Source: Physcomitrium patens (taxonomy: Eukaryota; Streptophyta; Bryopsida; Funariales; Funariaceae). From it: a stretch of 64,000 bases of DNA. Numbering within the stretch: the stretch's first letter is position 1; each line of letters begins with the position of its first letter. The DNA lies in assembly GCF_000002425.4 (NCBI RefSeq), contig NC_037259.1:2211218-2275217 (forward strand), given 5' to 3'. A program made the translations under genes and the position numbers. The notes under the pieces were generated by a model. It was given only the letters and a program-made list of their open reading frames with translations. It did not search any database and was not told the origin of the DNA. Below, in pieces: positions 52,039 to 63,282 of this stretch.

Positions 52039-52265
52039 TAGTGACTCAAAAAATAATTTTAATATTGATATATTTTGAAAAGAATGATATATTATAGATG
52101 AATTGTAGTGAATAATGACATGTGGTTTTTATGACAACTAAAGTACTCTTTTACAGCTACCAAATGAGCATAGATTGAAAAGAATCCATTAGATAATTGC
52201 GGAGCTATGACCAATCTAATTTGGAGTAGTATTGAAACAATTTTTTGAGTGTGGCATCTAATTTT
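52039..52265 (+). repeat. Left terminal inverted repeat of the Tc1 element
   Basis: Pairs with 53717-53942 over its whole length, ending with GTGTGGCATCTAATT against the partner's GTGTGGTATCCAATT when reversed. Confidence 0.88.
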
Positions 52266-52429
52266 TGGATTTTATCAATTACTCAATGTTATATCATTCT
52301 ATCATCATCAAATTTACTATGACAATATTATTACTAATCTAATGACATCATTAATGCTTACTATAAAAGCAGCATTCTTAATCACAATTCCTAGCATAGA
52401 TATATTCCAAATTATCACATTCTAGGGCC

Positions 52430-52570
52430 TTCTAGAATCTTTTGTAAATTTCTAGAGCCTTTTAGATACTTGTAGAATCTTCCACAATCTTTTAGAAAGT
52501 TCTATAGGCTTCTAGAAGCCTCTTTAGACTTCTAAAAACTTCCATAGAAAGTACCATAGACTTCTATAAC
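52430..52570 (+). promoter_or_regulatory. Cluster of TTCTAGAA (heat-shock-element-like) words in the Tc1 element
   Basis: TTCTAGAA occurs exactly at 52430-52437 and 52510-52517. Near copies (TTCTAGAG, TTGTAGAA, TTTTAGAA, TTCTAAAA) fill the space between and after them. The second exact copy is the centre of a perfect 14-bp palindrome, GGCTTCTAGAAGCC (52507-52520). TTCnnGAA is the core of heat-shock factor sites. A TATA box follows. Confidence 0.5.
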
Positions 52571-52581
52571 TTTCATTATAG

Positions 52582-52589
52582 TATAAATA
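52582..52589 (+). promoter_or_regulatory. TATA box of the transposase gene
   Basis: TATAAATA about 105 bp before the transposase ATG, just downstream of the TTCTAGAA cluster. Confidence 0.55.
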
Positions 52590-52692
52590 GGAGTCCTTGG
52601 AATCACTTTTGCTATCAATCTCATTCTTTGTCTTTAATCTTGACATATTTTTTTATCAAATTCTTGTGTCTTTGACAATTCCTTGAACAACT

Positions 52693-53717
52693 ATGAGACT
52701 CATTTTCTACTCTTTTCAAGACAATATCACCTTTGCTCTTCTTCATTCTCAAAAATCTTATGGCCAAATTACTTTTGAACTTGGCTGCAATAAAGCTACT
52801 ATTTCTAGGCTAGCAAAAAATATTACTTTTAATAGGAAGAACCTTAAATTAAGTAGACCAAAGAAGCTCACTATAAAAAATGAAAGGGCAATCATTTTCC
52901 AAATCAACACCATGAAGGCTAAAAATGTTGTTGAAGTTGCTAAAAACCTTAATAAGATTATCAATAATGATGTTTCAATCCAAACCATTCAAAATGTTCT
53001 TATAAAATGGAATATGAAAGTTGTGGTGAAGAAGAAAAAGCTACTACTATCTACTTGCTATCAAAAACAATGCTTGGATTTTGCTCTGAAGTACAAGAAA
53101 TGGACTATAGAGGATTAGAAGACGATTATTTGGTGAGATGAGATAAAAATCAATAGATTTGGGTCAGATGGTAGAAAGTGGGTATAAAAACAAATGGATA
53201 TGTTCTTGCTTGACAAGAAGATCCAAAAAAACAATTAAGCATGGGGGTGAAAATATAATGGTATAGAATTATATGGGATGGAATGGGTTTGGAAGGATGG
53301 CAAAGGTTGAAGAGAGGATGGATGCAAATCAATTTGTGGAATTCTTGAAAAAAACTTGCTCCCTAGCATTGAAGAATTTGACATTTTTAAGGAGGAGGTG
53401 ATTTTTCAGCAAGATAATGACTCCAAGCATAACTTAAAACTAGCATGGAAGTGGTTTGATCTTCATGACATAAAAGTAATGGATTGGCCTACTTAGTCTT
53501 CTAATCTTAATTCTATTGAACATCTTTGGAAGCACCTCAAATGTCAAATCAATACTTAGAAGATAAAACCAAAAGAAGTTTGGAAATTATGGAAAAGAAT
53601 AGTCACAAAATAGAATAATATTGAAGCAATTTTGTACTAAAAGTTAATAGAAAGTATGCCTAAGAGGTTAGAGCAATTATCAAGGCTAAAAGAGGTCCTA
53701 CAAAGTACTCATAGGTA
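52693..53717 (+). pseudogene. Tc1-type transposase, degenerate
   Basis: The first 141 codons are open (52693-53118) and give the N-terminal helix-turn-helix part: FELGCNKATISRLAKN, then SRPKKLT, then a second helical half. The DDE domain follows in the same direction but is crossed by stop codons. The three acidic catalytic residues are still readable: the Asp of a degraded SDE motif followed by INRFGSDGRKWV, the Asp of FQQDNDSKH, and the Glu of NSIEHLWKHLK. Exactly 34 positions separate the second Asp and the Glu (DD34E). The C-terminal signature ESMPKRLE is also present. At least eight in-frame stops lie after codon 141, several of them (TAG for TGG, TAA for CAA) of the type made by C-to-T decay. 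No working transposase can come from it. Confidence 0.85.
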
Positions 53718-53942
53718 ATTGGATACCACACTTAAAAAAATGTTTTGATACTATTCCAAATTGGATGGGTCATAGTTCCACAATTACTTGATGGATTCTT
53801 TTCAACATGGGCTCATTTTGTAGGTGTAAAAGAATACTTTATTTGCTATACAAACCATGTTTCATTATTGACTACAACTCATCTATAATATGCCATTCTT
53901 TCTAAAATATGTCAACATTGAAATAGTTTTTTGAGTCACTAT
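53717..53942 (-). repeat. Right terminal inverted repeat of the Tc1 element
   Basis: Reverse complement of the left repeat, ending TTTTTTGAGTCACTATA at the TA target. Confidence 0.88.
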
Positions 53943-54315
53943 AAATTAAAAAACCATGTAGTATTTTTGATACAATTTGATTTTCTAAAATACCATAAAA
54001 AATGTGTTATTTAATCATAATAATAAAAATAATTTTAAAAAGTTTAATCTGCTATATTAAAAAATGATAAAATTTAAAAATTATTTTTATTATAATGATT
54101 AATTAACACATTTTTTAGGTATCTAGTATATTGATGATTTTAAGATAATATATTAATCAAGTGTATTTCTCTCATACATGGTAGTATTTTAATGAAGTTG
54201 GTTTAAAAGAAAAAATATTAGAATTTATTCTTAAACCATTTTTTATATGTATTATCTTTATTTTTAAAATATTGATTCAAAATCAATAAAATTATTTATA
54301 CTTGAAATTTTCATC

Positions 54316-54350
<35 letters not shown>

Positions 54351-56035
54351 CATTGCATTAAATTGTATTATTTTTTACCTTCTAATATACTTGAAATATA
54401 TATAATTCATGTTTTTAATTGTCTTGAAAATTCAATGCTTTTAGTAATTATGTATATATAAGATTAATCTTTTGTGTTTTAAAACTAGAAAAATATAAAT
54501 TTAAACAACAATATTTTGACAATTAAAAGAAAATGAGATAATAGAAAATAACTTGTGGATGTTTAAAAAACTAATAAGGAATTGGATAGTCTTTTAAAAG
54601 GTTTTTTTGAATCTTTGTGATAGTTTGACAATGGGCTGAAACAACATTTGTAGCAAGATCTTCAAGATAATGTTGAAAAATTCACTACAATAGCAAAGAG
54701 TGGCAATACAAGATTGATTTAATTCAAATACAATAAATTCTACATATTATGAAGGCATAAAGATGCCAAGTCCTTCATTACTAATGATTGCATGTTAAAT
54801 AGGCTTCAATAAAAGATTATTAAGACCAAGTTCAAGCAATAATCTCACCAATTGCTTGAGTAACTAATTGTTTCCTTAGATTGTGGCTCACATTGTGGTT
54901 GCAAATTTTTAATACTCTCTCATTTCTAATTCATTTGGATTTATTCTTTGTTCACTACTGAAATAAAAAAAAATCATAAAAAAAATATATTTTTATTTTT
55001 ATTTTATAGACATTTTTATGTAAATATTTGTATATATATATATATATAACTGAAGAGTAATTAGAACACAACCAAAACTACAATACATTATATTTGGTAA
55101 TCAATATTGTTCAATAGAATTGCACAGGTACAAGGACAAGGTGTATACAACTCTTATTTGTTTGTTTCATGTATAATTTGGTAAAACAATGAAGGAGTGA
55201 GATTTTCAACTAGCAATCTGAATTATTTTTAGTTTCCAAGCTAAGAGACTACAAGATTTTAGATAAAACAATAGATTGAGGCTCATGAAAAAATTTGACA
55301 CTTCCATTCAATGTGGAACTACCTTAGGATGATCTATGTCCTTGACATAAAGAACAAAAAAAAAAAAGAAAAAAGAAAAAAGAAAAAAAGAACAAAAAAA
55401 AAGTGAGGAATTTAGTAAATAAGTCTAATTTTGTTAGAGTGGCAAATAGTTCATAGTATGTCCATCTTATACCTCTTTTTTGAGTATATTGTAATGAGTT
55501 TGATAAAGCCAAGATGTGATTGGACTTTCACTTCGACTTACGTGAACGTGAAAAATTGGAATAGCTAGCGCACAAAAATGAGAGAGTAGTAAAAATCTGC
55601 AACCACAGTGTGAGCCACAAAAAATACTTTGAAAGTAACATTGCTGCCCGGCGATTGAAGAATAGGGGACGAAATCACGATTTCTGATTGCTGTGTTTCT
55701 CGCATGTGATAGGCCTCTTCTCAAGCCACAGAAATAATAAAATAAAATAAAATAAAATAAAATAAAAATAAAAATAAATTGCAACAATAATAACTACACC
55801 ATTGAAATAGATCACATATCACACATTGTACTTGCCAGATCGCATGTAAACGATACTTAAAGAGCACATAGTAAGAAGAAATCAAACCTTCAGCACGAAA
55901 CCTATAAGGCAATGAAAAATCCTTACGTATACTTACATCACCAATAGAGAGGATAAATGATGACAAGATTAAATGTACAAAGAAGAGGGACTAACGGAGT
56001 GCTGCATGCCTATACCATATATAATAGCTACACCA
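53943..56035. other. AT-rich DNA with A-rich simple repeats; 3' flank of the WDR26 gene at its end
   Basis: No coding signal. It contains an A run of about 27 (54321-54347), a TA run near 55030-55048, an AAAAAG/AAAGAAC-type tract (55350-55400) and a TAAAA pentamer tract (about 55736-55775). The last about 450 bp become gene-like and probably include the WDR26 3' untranslated region. Confidence 0.6.
55736..55775. repeat. (TAAAA)n microsatellite
   Basis: About 7-8 pentamer units, AATAAAATAAAATAAAAT in register, then AAATAAAAATAA. Confidence 0.9.
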
Positions 56036-59000
56036 CTAATCTGTATCAGAATTGAAGGGCCTCAGATTTTCTAATAGGTCTCTTGTCCCACCATTTACTA
56101 GGTGATCGATGCCATTTGACGAACCTGCTTTCTCATCGTGTTTCTTGATTTTTGGTCTGTTACTCAGACCCCAAATCCGAATTGTATGGTCATCACTGGC
56201 AGATGCAAACATATGAGGATTCACAGGATTCCAGCTTACGCTGTTTACAGTGCCTGAATGACCTGACAACACATCAAGTAACTCACCATTCCATCTATGC
56301 CAGATATAAACCTGCACCACAATTACCCATCCATATTTTAGAACATTCCCCTAGTAATGGCAATACTGTCTAAGCAAAAGCATACTGTCTAAGTATGACT
56401 AGCAGTAACACTAACTCGAGTTGGTAGGCCTAGAGACTGGCAAGAATTCAAAAGTACATTCCGTAACAAAAAAAAAAACTGTAAGTCGTATGCCAGAAAA
56501 CCTGCAAGTGCGATGAACGTACGCGAGAGAGCAAGCGGGTGTGTGGGAGAAAGAGAGAAAGAGACCTGAGAGTCTTCGCTACCACTGACAATAAATGCAT
56601 AATCAGTCCCACCGAAGCAGGATCGAATCACATATCGCCCTTGCCTGTGACCTCTATACTTCTTAGGTAGGTCTCTCGTAGCTGCTGAAATGTCCCACAA
56701 ATGAATCTCCTGACTCACCAAGTTAACCAACAAATATCTCCCATTTTTGCTCACTGAAAGTGAGGTAATTGGCTTCTCCTCCTCAATGACTCGCTCTGTT
56801 TTTTCCTCCAGGTTGTAGATGCGGATGTTCTTATGATCACAAATGCTTACCTGTCATGATCCATAAAGCATAGTTTTATCACTCAAAATGCACTTGTGAC
56901 AGTCGGCTACGATAAAATCTGGGACGAACGGGCTGTAAGAAACATATTTAATGCACGTTGGAGACATACAAGCCTATCCCCACACAAAAATTTGCATTGT
57001 CACTGGATTAGGGGAAAATGTCTCGGTATGAAAGTGCTACATGAATAGTTTAACGTCTTTGTTCCTTCAGCTGCAATTTTCAGGTAACTTCTAAAACGGA
57101 TTCATTAAGCGTCATCCTAATCTGGAAGAATTAAACACCGATATCTAAAGCATCAAACAGGACGAATATTTACCATATGACTTCCATCCGTTGTAATAGC
57201 CAAATCATTGATACGAGGCATCCGAGCACCCTTCCAAGCCTCCAACTCATGTCCCTGTAGGAAAGTGTAAAATTAACGACACTTGTATATGATGATCAGG
57301 ATTAAATCAGGGGACTTCTGGCATGGTATGGACTATGGTTAAGCTGATCGACTGTCTTTTAGTAGTCTCTTCTTTAATGGTTAGGACTAACAGTTGAGCT
57401 TGTTTCTCGGTAACTACCAGTACAGTCCGTGCAGACAGTCAGACCTGTGCGTTATAGGCGTGAATTAAACGATAAGATCATCATATTTGAATTTTCTGAC
57501 GAGGATGAGAAAAACCCATATATAAATAAAATAAAATAATGATGAACAGGAATTTAACTATAATAGAGTTCTTCCTACCTCTAGATCCCACATGTAGATA
57601 CACTTGTCACCTCCACCAGATACGAAACGTTGTCCATCTGGGAACCACGCACAGGACGTAAAGCAGCTGTTTGGTTTATCATAAGTGTATTTGCAAAGTC
57701 CAGTGGCTGTGTCCCACAGCTTCACGACTTCCTCATTCCCACATGTCAATAGCATGGTGTCATCTGGACTCCAAGCAACAAAAGATACAGGCTTCGAGTG
57801 ACCGGTCAATTTGAACTTTACCCTGAGTGAATCATCTTCGACAACCTGCGATCAATCAAATTGTACACAACATTATTTACTAAGATTCAAATACTGACAA
57901 GAGTAAGAAGAAAAATGAAGATACATCCTGATCTCAATAATCGAACAGAATGCAGATAAAATAATCAACAAACCTCCCAAATGATGGCCGTACAGTCTTT
58001 GGATGAAGATGCGAGGTAACGACCATCATGCGAAAATTGCAAAAACCAGACCTCATCATCGTGCATTTCTAAAACCTGCACACATGCAATTCACTATGAG
58101 GTAAGAAACAGGCAAAGTCTTTGTACTTGCAAAACATCCTGAACTAAAAACATCTCTTTACTCCAAACCTCACGTAGAAGAATTTCCACTTCGAATAGTG
58201 ACGCCGAAATCTCCCCTACACGATGTCAGAAAATGATAAAAATGATAAATAAAACACATAATACATAGCTACCAATCCATGAGCATGAACAGAAATAAAA
58301 AGCGAAAAAAGACAGATATTCTATTGTACCTGCAAAGTCTGTGTCGGAATTTGGTCCCGACTACAGCGATGGTCTGCATAAAGGGACAAGACATCATCCA
58401 GTGTATTATGATAAACACATGCTTCGCGCTGCACTTTAAGTGCAACTTCGACAAGATGCTCCAATCGGTTCTCAGGCACCATGATTGAAGGTGGAAGCAA
58501 CTGCTGCAATTCTTCTAACAAGAACTGACGCGATTCTTGTCCAACACCCTTCCACTGAGCTTTCGTAAGCAGGTCTTGCGGGGAACAAACTATGAAGCTA
58601 GCGAGCTGATGAACTTTGGGAGTACTTACTCCTAGTGGTGTAATTTCCGACCGCAAAATTTCGAGCGCTGCAGTTGTATTGCTAGACTGTAAGGACTCCA
58701 AAAACTTCTGTTGCAAAATCAGAAATGAAGCAGCCTTAAAAGTGGATTCCTCAAGGACGCCAATTCTAGACAATGTGGTTACACATTCATTCCAGCGCCC
58801 TGCCAGAATGTCCTCGCGAAACTGTTGAACCGCTGGCGACTGAAGACGAATACCTGACTCCTCTTCGAGCGCTGCACCTGCCTGTTGATAGCCAAGAGAA
58901 AAGAGCGCTTGCTCTATAATCCTCACAAACTCCACCTTCCGAATTTGACCATGAGACCCCACCGTTTCGCCATCATTAATAGGAATACTTCTGGCCATTA

Positions 59001-59121
59001 GGGCGGCGGACCCCGTGGCTACCACACCTGTCCGAGACCCCTCCAGGGGGGTTATATGACTAGGTTTAGAAAGCTTCTGTCGCTTCAAGGGGGGTTGCCC
59101 AACGTCGTTATCTCCTCCCAT
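56036..59121 (-). CDS. WDR26: WDR26-type protein: LisH, CTLH and WD40 repeats, 6 exons
   Basis: Homologue of WDR26 / yeast Gid7, a substrate-receptor-side subunit of the CTLH/GID E3 ubiquitin ligase. Exons at 58330-59121, 57974-58075, 57579-57845, 57174-57254, 56566-56850 and 56036-56311 join in frame to 600 residues, about the family's plant length. Residues 11-20 ([10 protein letters not shown]) form a likely nuclear signal. Residues about 61-92 are LisH and about 98-155 CTLH ([20 protein letters not shown]). From about 265 to the end there are WD40 blades, seen in [56 protein letters not shown] and [14 protein letters not shown]...[10 protein letters not shown]. The start is the first ATG after an upstream stop-rich leader. 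No lesion is seen. The leader region is CT/GA-rich. The P450 pseudogene lies beyond it on the opposite strand. Confidence 0.95.
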
Positions 59122-61117
59122 GTAAGGGCGTCAACCCGATGGCTAGCCCATGCATGAGAAAGAAAAACAAGGAGAAAAGAATTCAAGTCCCCAAACGAAA
59201 TCTCCAGACACTGGGCTGTGATTAGTCGGCACAGCTCCGACACCCTGTCAAAACGCCAATTTCAAAGTTCTCAAATTGAGGACAATCAACCACACAAGTG
59301 AGAGGTGACAAAGATAGGTAATACAAACCCATGTAAAAGCATTTACCAGTTCATAGTTCTCAAACTCAAATTCGATACATGTGGCATCAGAGGCCAAGTC
59401 CAGAAAACTCAGAAGCCGACTTCAGGTTTGTCGCTCAAATACAGAAGTCGACAAGATGAACTGTGAGAAGAAATATGTGCCTTACACTACTATAATCACA
59501 TATGAATGTGGTGAAAAGTATAACCCTCTCCGTAAGGTTCATGAAGCTTAACCGCGTTACTCCATCAAAAAACACTACATAAATTGAACAGATGCAGCAT
59601 GAAATTCACCAACGAAAGAACACGGGACAAAGATTCGAAGAGTTTCATTACATGAGCAACAGCAGATAGACGATCAACAACGAATGAGAGATCAGCGTAT
59701 GTGATTGCCACGGGAACAACAGTGCCTGGACCTTCAAGACGAAAATTGCAAGAGCCGGATACTAAAAGATTCAGATTCCACAGCACGAGCCCGAACTACA
59801 CATTCAACCTATAACCCTAATATAAAACACATAAAATTCACAACACAATGATCAAACTCTTTGACTGTAAATGTTGGAGAATCTCACTCAAAACAGGGAG
59901 ACTAGCAAACTGTAAACGGTACTTTGTTCTTATTCAACTAAAATACGCCTGTAATGCATCCCTAAGTTGTGCCCTAAATGAAGAGAGACGCCCGAACCCT
60001 AGTCCTCTTAAAGAAGAACGACCTCACAATTGAAATCCAAATGTGGCATGAGTCGCATGCCCTAAAACACATGAAGGTACAAAATCGCTCATGCTTCTCC
60101 ACACGGCAACCTCAACGCCGTCCGAGAAACCCTTATTTCCGGCCACAAGCAAGCCTCCCCAGAAATCCCACTCCATCCACCCCCTCAGTCGCCTCTAATC
60201 CCCAACTAACACCCCATTCAAGAATACTACCATATATCTACAGACCCTCGGCATTAGAACGAGGGGATGCGGCCACAATACGCCAATCTCTGCGCTTCAT
60301 GAAAATCAATGAAGAATCTCGTCTCCAATACGAAATACGAGATGAAGCCAGAATGCCAGACAATTGCTCCTCTCTGTCGTAGCAGGGCAATCCAATCGAC
60401 TCGACCACCGTCTCTCTCTCCCTCTCCCTCTTGCGCTCTCTCTTCTCGGACTAGCAATAGCAGCGAAGAAAGAGATGGATCCAGTTGGATGTAGAAAGCG
60501 ACTTACGGGCAGATGAGGAAGGACTGGAGGGCGACAAGTTGAGCAATGCGATTGGTGATGGAACGATGGAAGAGTGGAGCGATGGCGCTGCAACAAAGCA
60601 TAAACGCTGATGGAAAATGCCAGAGCTTCACTGAGAGCGCCGGAACAAATTGTTCAACAGAAATGGCGCTGCCGGTGAAGATGGAGACAGGCCCTATCGC
60701 TGCGAGTGCGTCTCACCGTGGCATGGCCTACCCTACCACTACGGGCTCGACTTCTTTTACGGAGGGAGGTGGTAAAAGAAATAGAAAAAGCGAATAAGGT
60801 GTTAGAGTTAAAAAAGAAAAAAGAAAAAAAAGACTGACTAGAACGACTGGTTGTAGGGGTCTAGTGTGAAAGGGCCATTATGGATCAGGATCTTTATTTA
60901 TCACGCAAGGCGGGCCATTTCATAGCAAGTCACAACCACTTGGTACCCAAGTTCGATTCGCAAGATATTATGAAAGCCCAAGAACAACTCTCACGTTCTT
61001 CAGAAATTTTGTGTGTTCCGGCAAGTGTGTAGAATCGGAAAGGAATTTGAGCTGTGACGATTACATCGAACACATTTTGCACGGAACAGACAATCAGATT
61101 CCGGCCGACGAGTAGTC
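59122..61117. promoter_or_regulatory. Upstream region between the WDR26 gene and the P450 pseudogene
   Basis: A head-to-head intergenic stretch. Around 60410-60470 a CTCTCTCTCTCCCTCTCCC tract (GA-rich on the WDR26 strand) is a likely leader or core-promoter element of WDR26. Short frames on both strands at 59978-60800 show no family. About 61000-61117 precedes the P450 start and shows nothing specific. Confidence 0.4.
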
Positions 61118-63163
61118 ATGGAGGCAGTCTCTGTGAACGTGAGGAACGCTGTTGCTGTGGTGGTAGCGTCCGTGATTGTTTACAGCGTGATCAAGTTTCT
61201 CAGGGATTCCGTATGGGAGCCGCTGCGATTGAGTCGCATCATGGCTAAGCAAGGCGTGAGCGGGCCCCCGTTTAGGTTCCTTCTCGGGCAGTACATGGAG
61301 ATGGTGAAGTTTACTGAGTCGTTCCCTGACGTTATGCCAATTAACGATTTCGCGAATATGTCACCCACTGTCACGCCTCAGAACGCCTTGTACTATCTAA
61401 AATACGGTAGCAATTCATTGAAGTGGATGATTTTCAAGTTTTTAGCTCGTGCAAATGTGCGACTTGACAATATGCGATAATTCTGGTCAGTTTTTGCGGG
61501 GATGTGTGCTAAGATTAAATGCAAAATCGTGTCCAGGAAAAATGTATCTATACTGGTGGGGAACAATGACCCGATTGGCTGTGGGGGACCCGAAGTTTGT
61601 GAAGGAACTGCTGATAACAAATCACGATTCTTTGACCAGGTCGCGGATTGAAAACCAGTTTGTCGCAGAAGTGGTCGGCAAAGGATTGTTAAGCCAGGAA
61701 GGAGAGAAATGGACAAGTGAAAGGCGCACTCTCGGGCCATTTTTTCATCAAAAATCGCTCGAGGTATCAACTAACTCGTTTAGAGCTTTGAAGGATCTGC
61801 ACACTGTTCAAATTCAGTGAAGTGGTAGCTCGATCGTACACGTAAGTTGGGACTAAGTAATATTAACACATGTCCATCGCGTGTAGGGCATGGTGGGGGC
61901 CATGGTGGAAGGAGCAGCCACAGAATTGCAGAAGTGGGAGCAGGAGGTAGAGAAACGAGGCGGCACGGCGGAACTTGACGTGGAGCCAGACCTTCAGAAG
62001 ATTTCTAGAAGAATCATCTCCTGCACGGCTTTTGGTGACGATTTTGAAATAGGAGAGCAGATCTGCAAGCGTCAGATTCTTCATTCGAATGAACTTTGGA
62101 AGACTTTTCGCAGTGCAGCGTATTGGCTTGTCCCTAGTTACAGGTACCTATTTCGTCTTCCACCGTCGTCTTCTTCAAGTAAAAGCAGGGGTAATTTTTC
62201 AGTTATTCTACTAGTAATGCCATTGATTAGTACCACCCGGTAACGTTTGCGCAGAAATCTTCCTACAAAGGGGAACAGATCGATGAACCTATACGGTTCC
62301 CAGGTTGATGCCCTTGTTCGTGGACTTATTAACGCCCGGCGAGAAGCTGTTCAAAAGGGGGTAACAAGCTCTTACGGAGATGATCTTCTGGGGTGGATGC
62401 TCACGGTTGCAACTGAGGGATGGAGCGCCAACACGAAAGAGTCAACCAGTTGTCTGTTATTAACAACTGCAAGCTATTCTACTTCGCTGGTCAAGACACG
62501 GTTGCGAAGGCAATTGTCTTCACGGTACTAATGCTAGCATTGCATCCGGAATGGCAAGATCGTTGTCGCCAGGAGGTGACGGAGATCCTCGGCGATGAGC
62601 AAGATTGGCGTGCTTGCGATATTTCTCACCTCAATGTGGTATAATTTTCGCTCCTTCTCCATGGATTCTAGTCAAGGTTGGCGGTCAGAGATGTGTGTTG
62701 CGAGCCATTCCGAGATTTATGTTTCGATATGGCCTGCAGGTGGGAATGGTGTTAAACTAAAGCATGCGACTCTTTCCAACTGCTTTTCAACTTACGAGAG
62801 AGGTCGTCAAGGATTTGCAGTTGGAAGGTCTGTTCATTCCTAAAGGCATGCACATCGAGTTTTCTGTAATGGCAATGCATCAAGACAAAGACCTCTGGGG
62901 AGACGATGTTGGAAATGAGATTTGCAAATGGTGTGGCAAGCGCGTGTACTCATCCACAAGCGTTTAATCCTTTCGGACTAGGTCCAAAGTATTGCATCGG
63001 GAACAACTTTGCAGTGATGGAAGCAAAGATCGTCATAGCCATGATACTTCGACGGTTTCAGCTCGTGTATTCTCCGAATTACAGGCATCACCCAACCGTC
63101 ACCATGCTGCAAGAGCCCAAGTTCGGCATGCCGATCATTCTCAAGGCTCTGAAAATCAACTGA
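61118..63163 (+). pseudogene. Cytochrome P450 pseudogene, CYP72-clan-like, 5 exons
   Basis: Exon-like blocks 61118-61406, 61537-61763, 61887-62143, 62255-62638 and 62740-63163 have GT-AG borders and read as an N-terminally anchored plant P450. Visible parts: membrane anchor (VAVVVASVIVYSVI), GEKWTSERRTLGPFFHQK helix C, helix I FAGQDTV (normally AGxDTT/S) and the heme loop FGLGPKYCIGNNFA with its cysteine. Three lesions are seen. One base is missing in exon 4 near 62438, shifting frame just before helix I. The codon that should encode Glu of the K-helix E-x-x-R motif is TAA at 62758-62760 (LN-stop-SMRLFP). About ten bases are lost near 62910, removing the PERF-type motif and shifting frame before the heme loop. 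The heme loop itself is intact, so decay is recent or partial. CYP72-clan placement comes from the WWG, QDT and heme-loop style and is tentative. Confidence 0.85.
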
Positions 63164-63246
63164 AGGCTCTAGACCTGTGTGGCTCCATTCCAAAAAAATC
63201 ATATATATATATATATATATATATATAACTTTTCAAAATAATTCTC

Positions 63247-63282
<36 letters not shown>

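Larger units (their letters stand above)
52039..53942 (+). mobile_element. Tc1-type DNA transposon (DD34E), inactive
   Basis: About 1.9 kb, bounded by inverted repeats that start TAGTGACTCAAAAAA on each side and are flanked by TA, the usual Tc1/mariner target. The inverted repeats are long (about 226 bp: 52039-52265 and 53717-53942), with many substitutions between arms. The single gene inside is a decayed transposase. The element sits in AT-rich DNA among retroelement fossils. Most plant members of this superfamily are mariner-like with a DD39D triad; this one has the DD34E spacing of animal and fungal Tc1 elements. Confidence 0.9.

Noticed and set aside
60920-60965. tRNA-like T-arm word GTTCGATTC
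   Set aside because: The flanking bases do not form a T-stem, and no acceptor or anticodon arm can be built around it.
61469-61820. Open frame overlapping P450 exon 2 on the plus strand
   Set aside because: Only its middle matches the P450 family. The ends are intron sequence read through.
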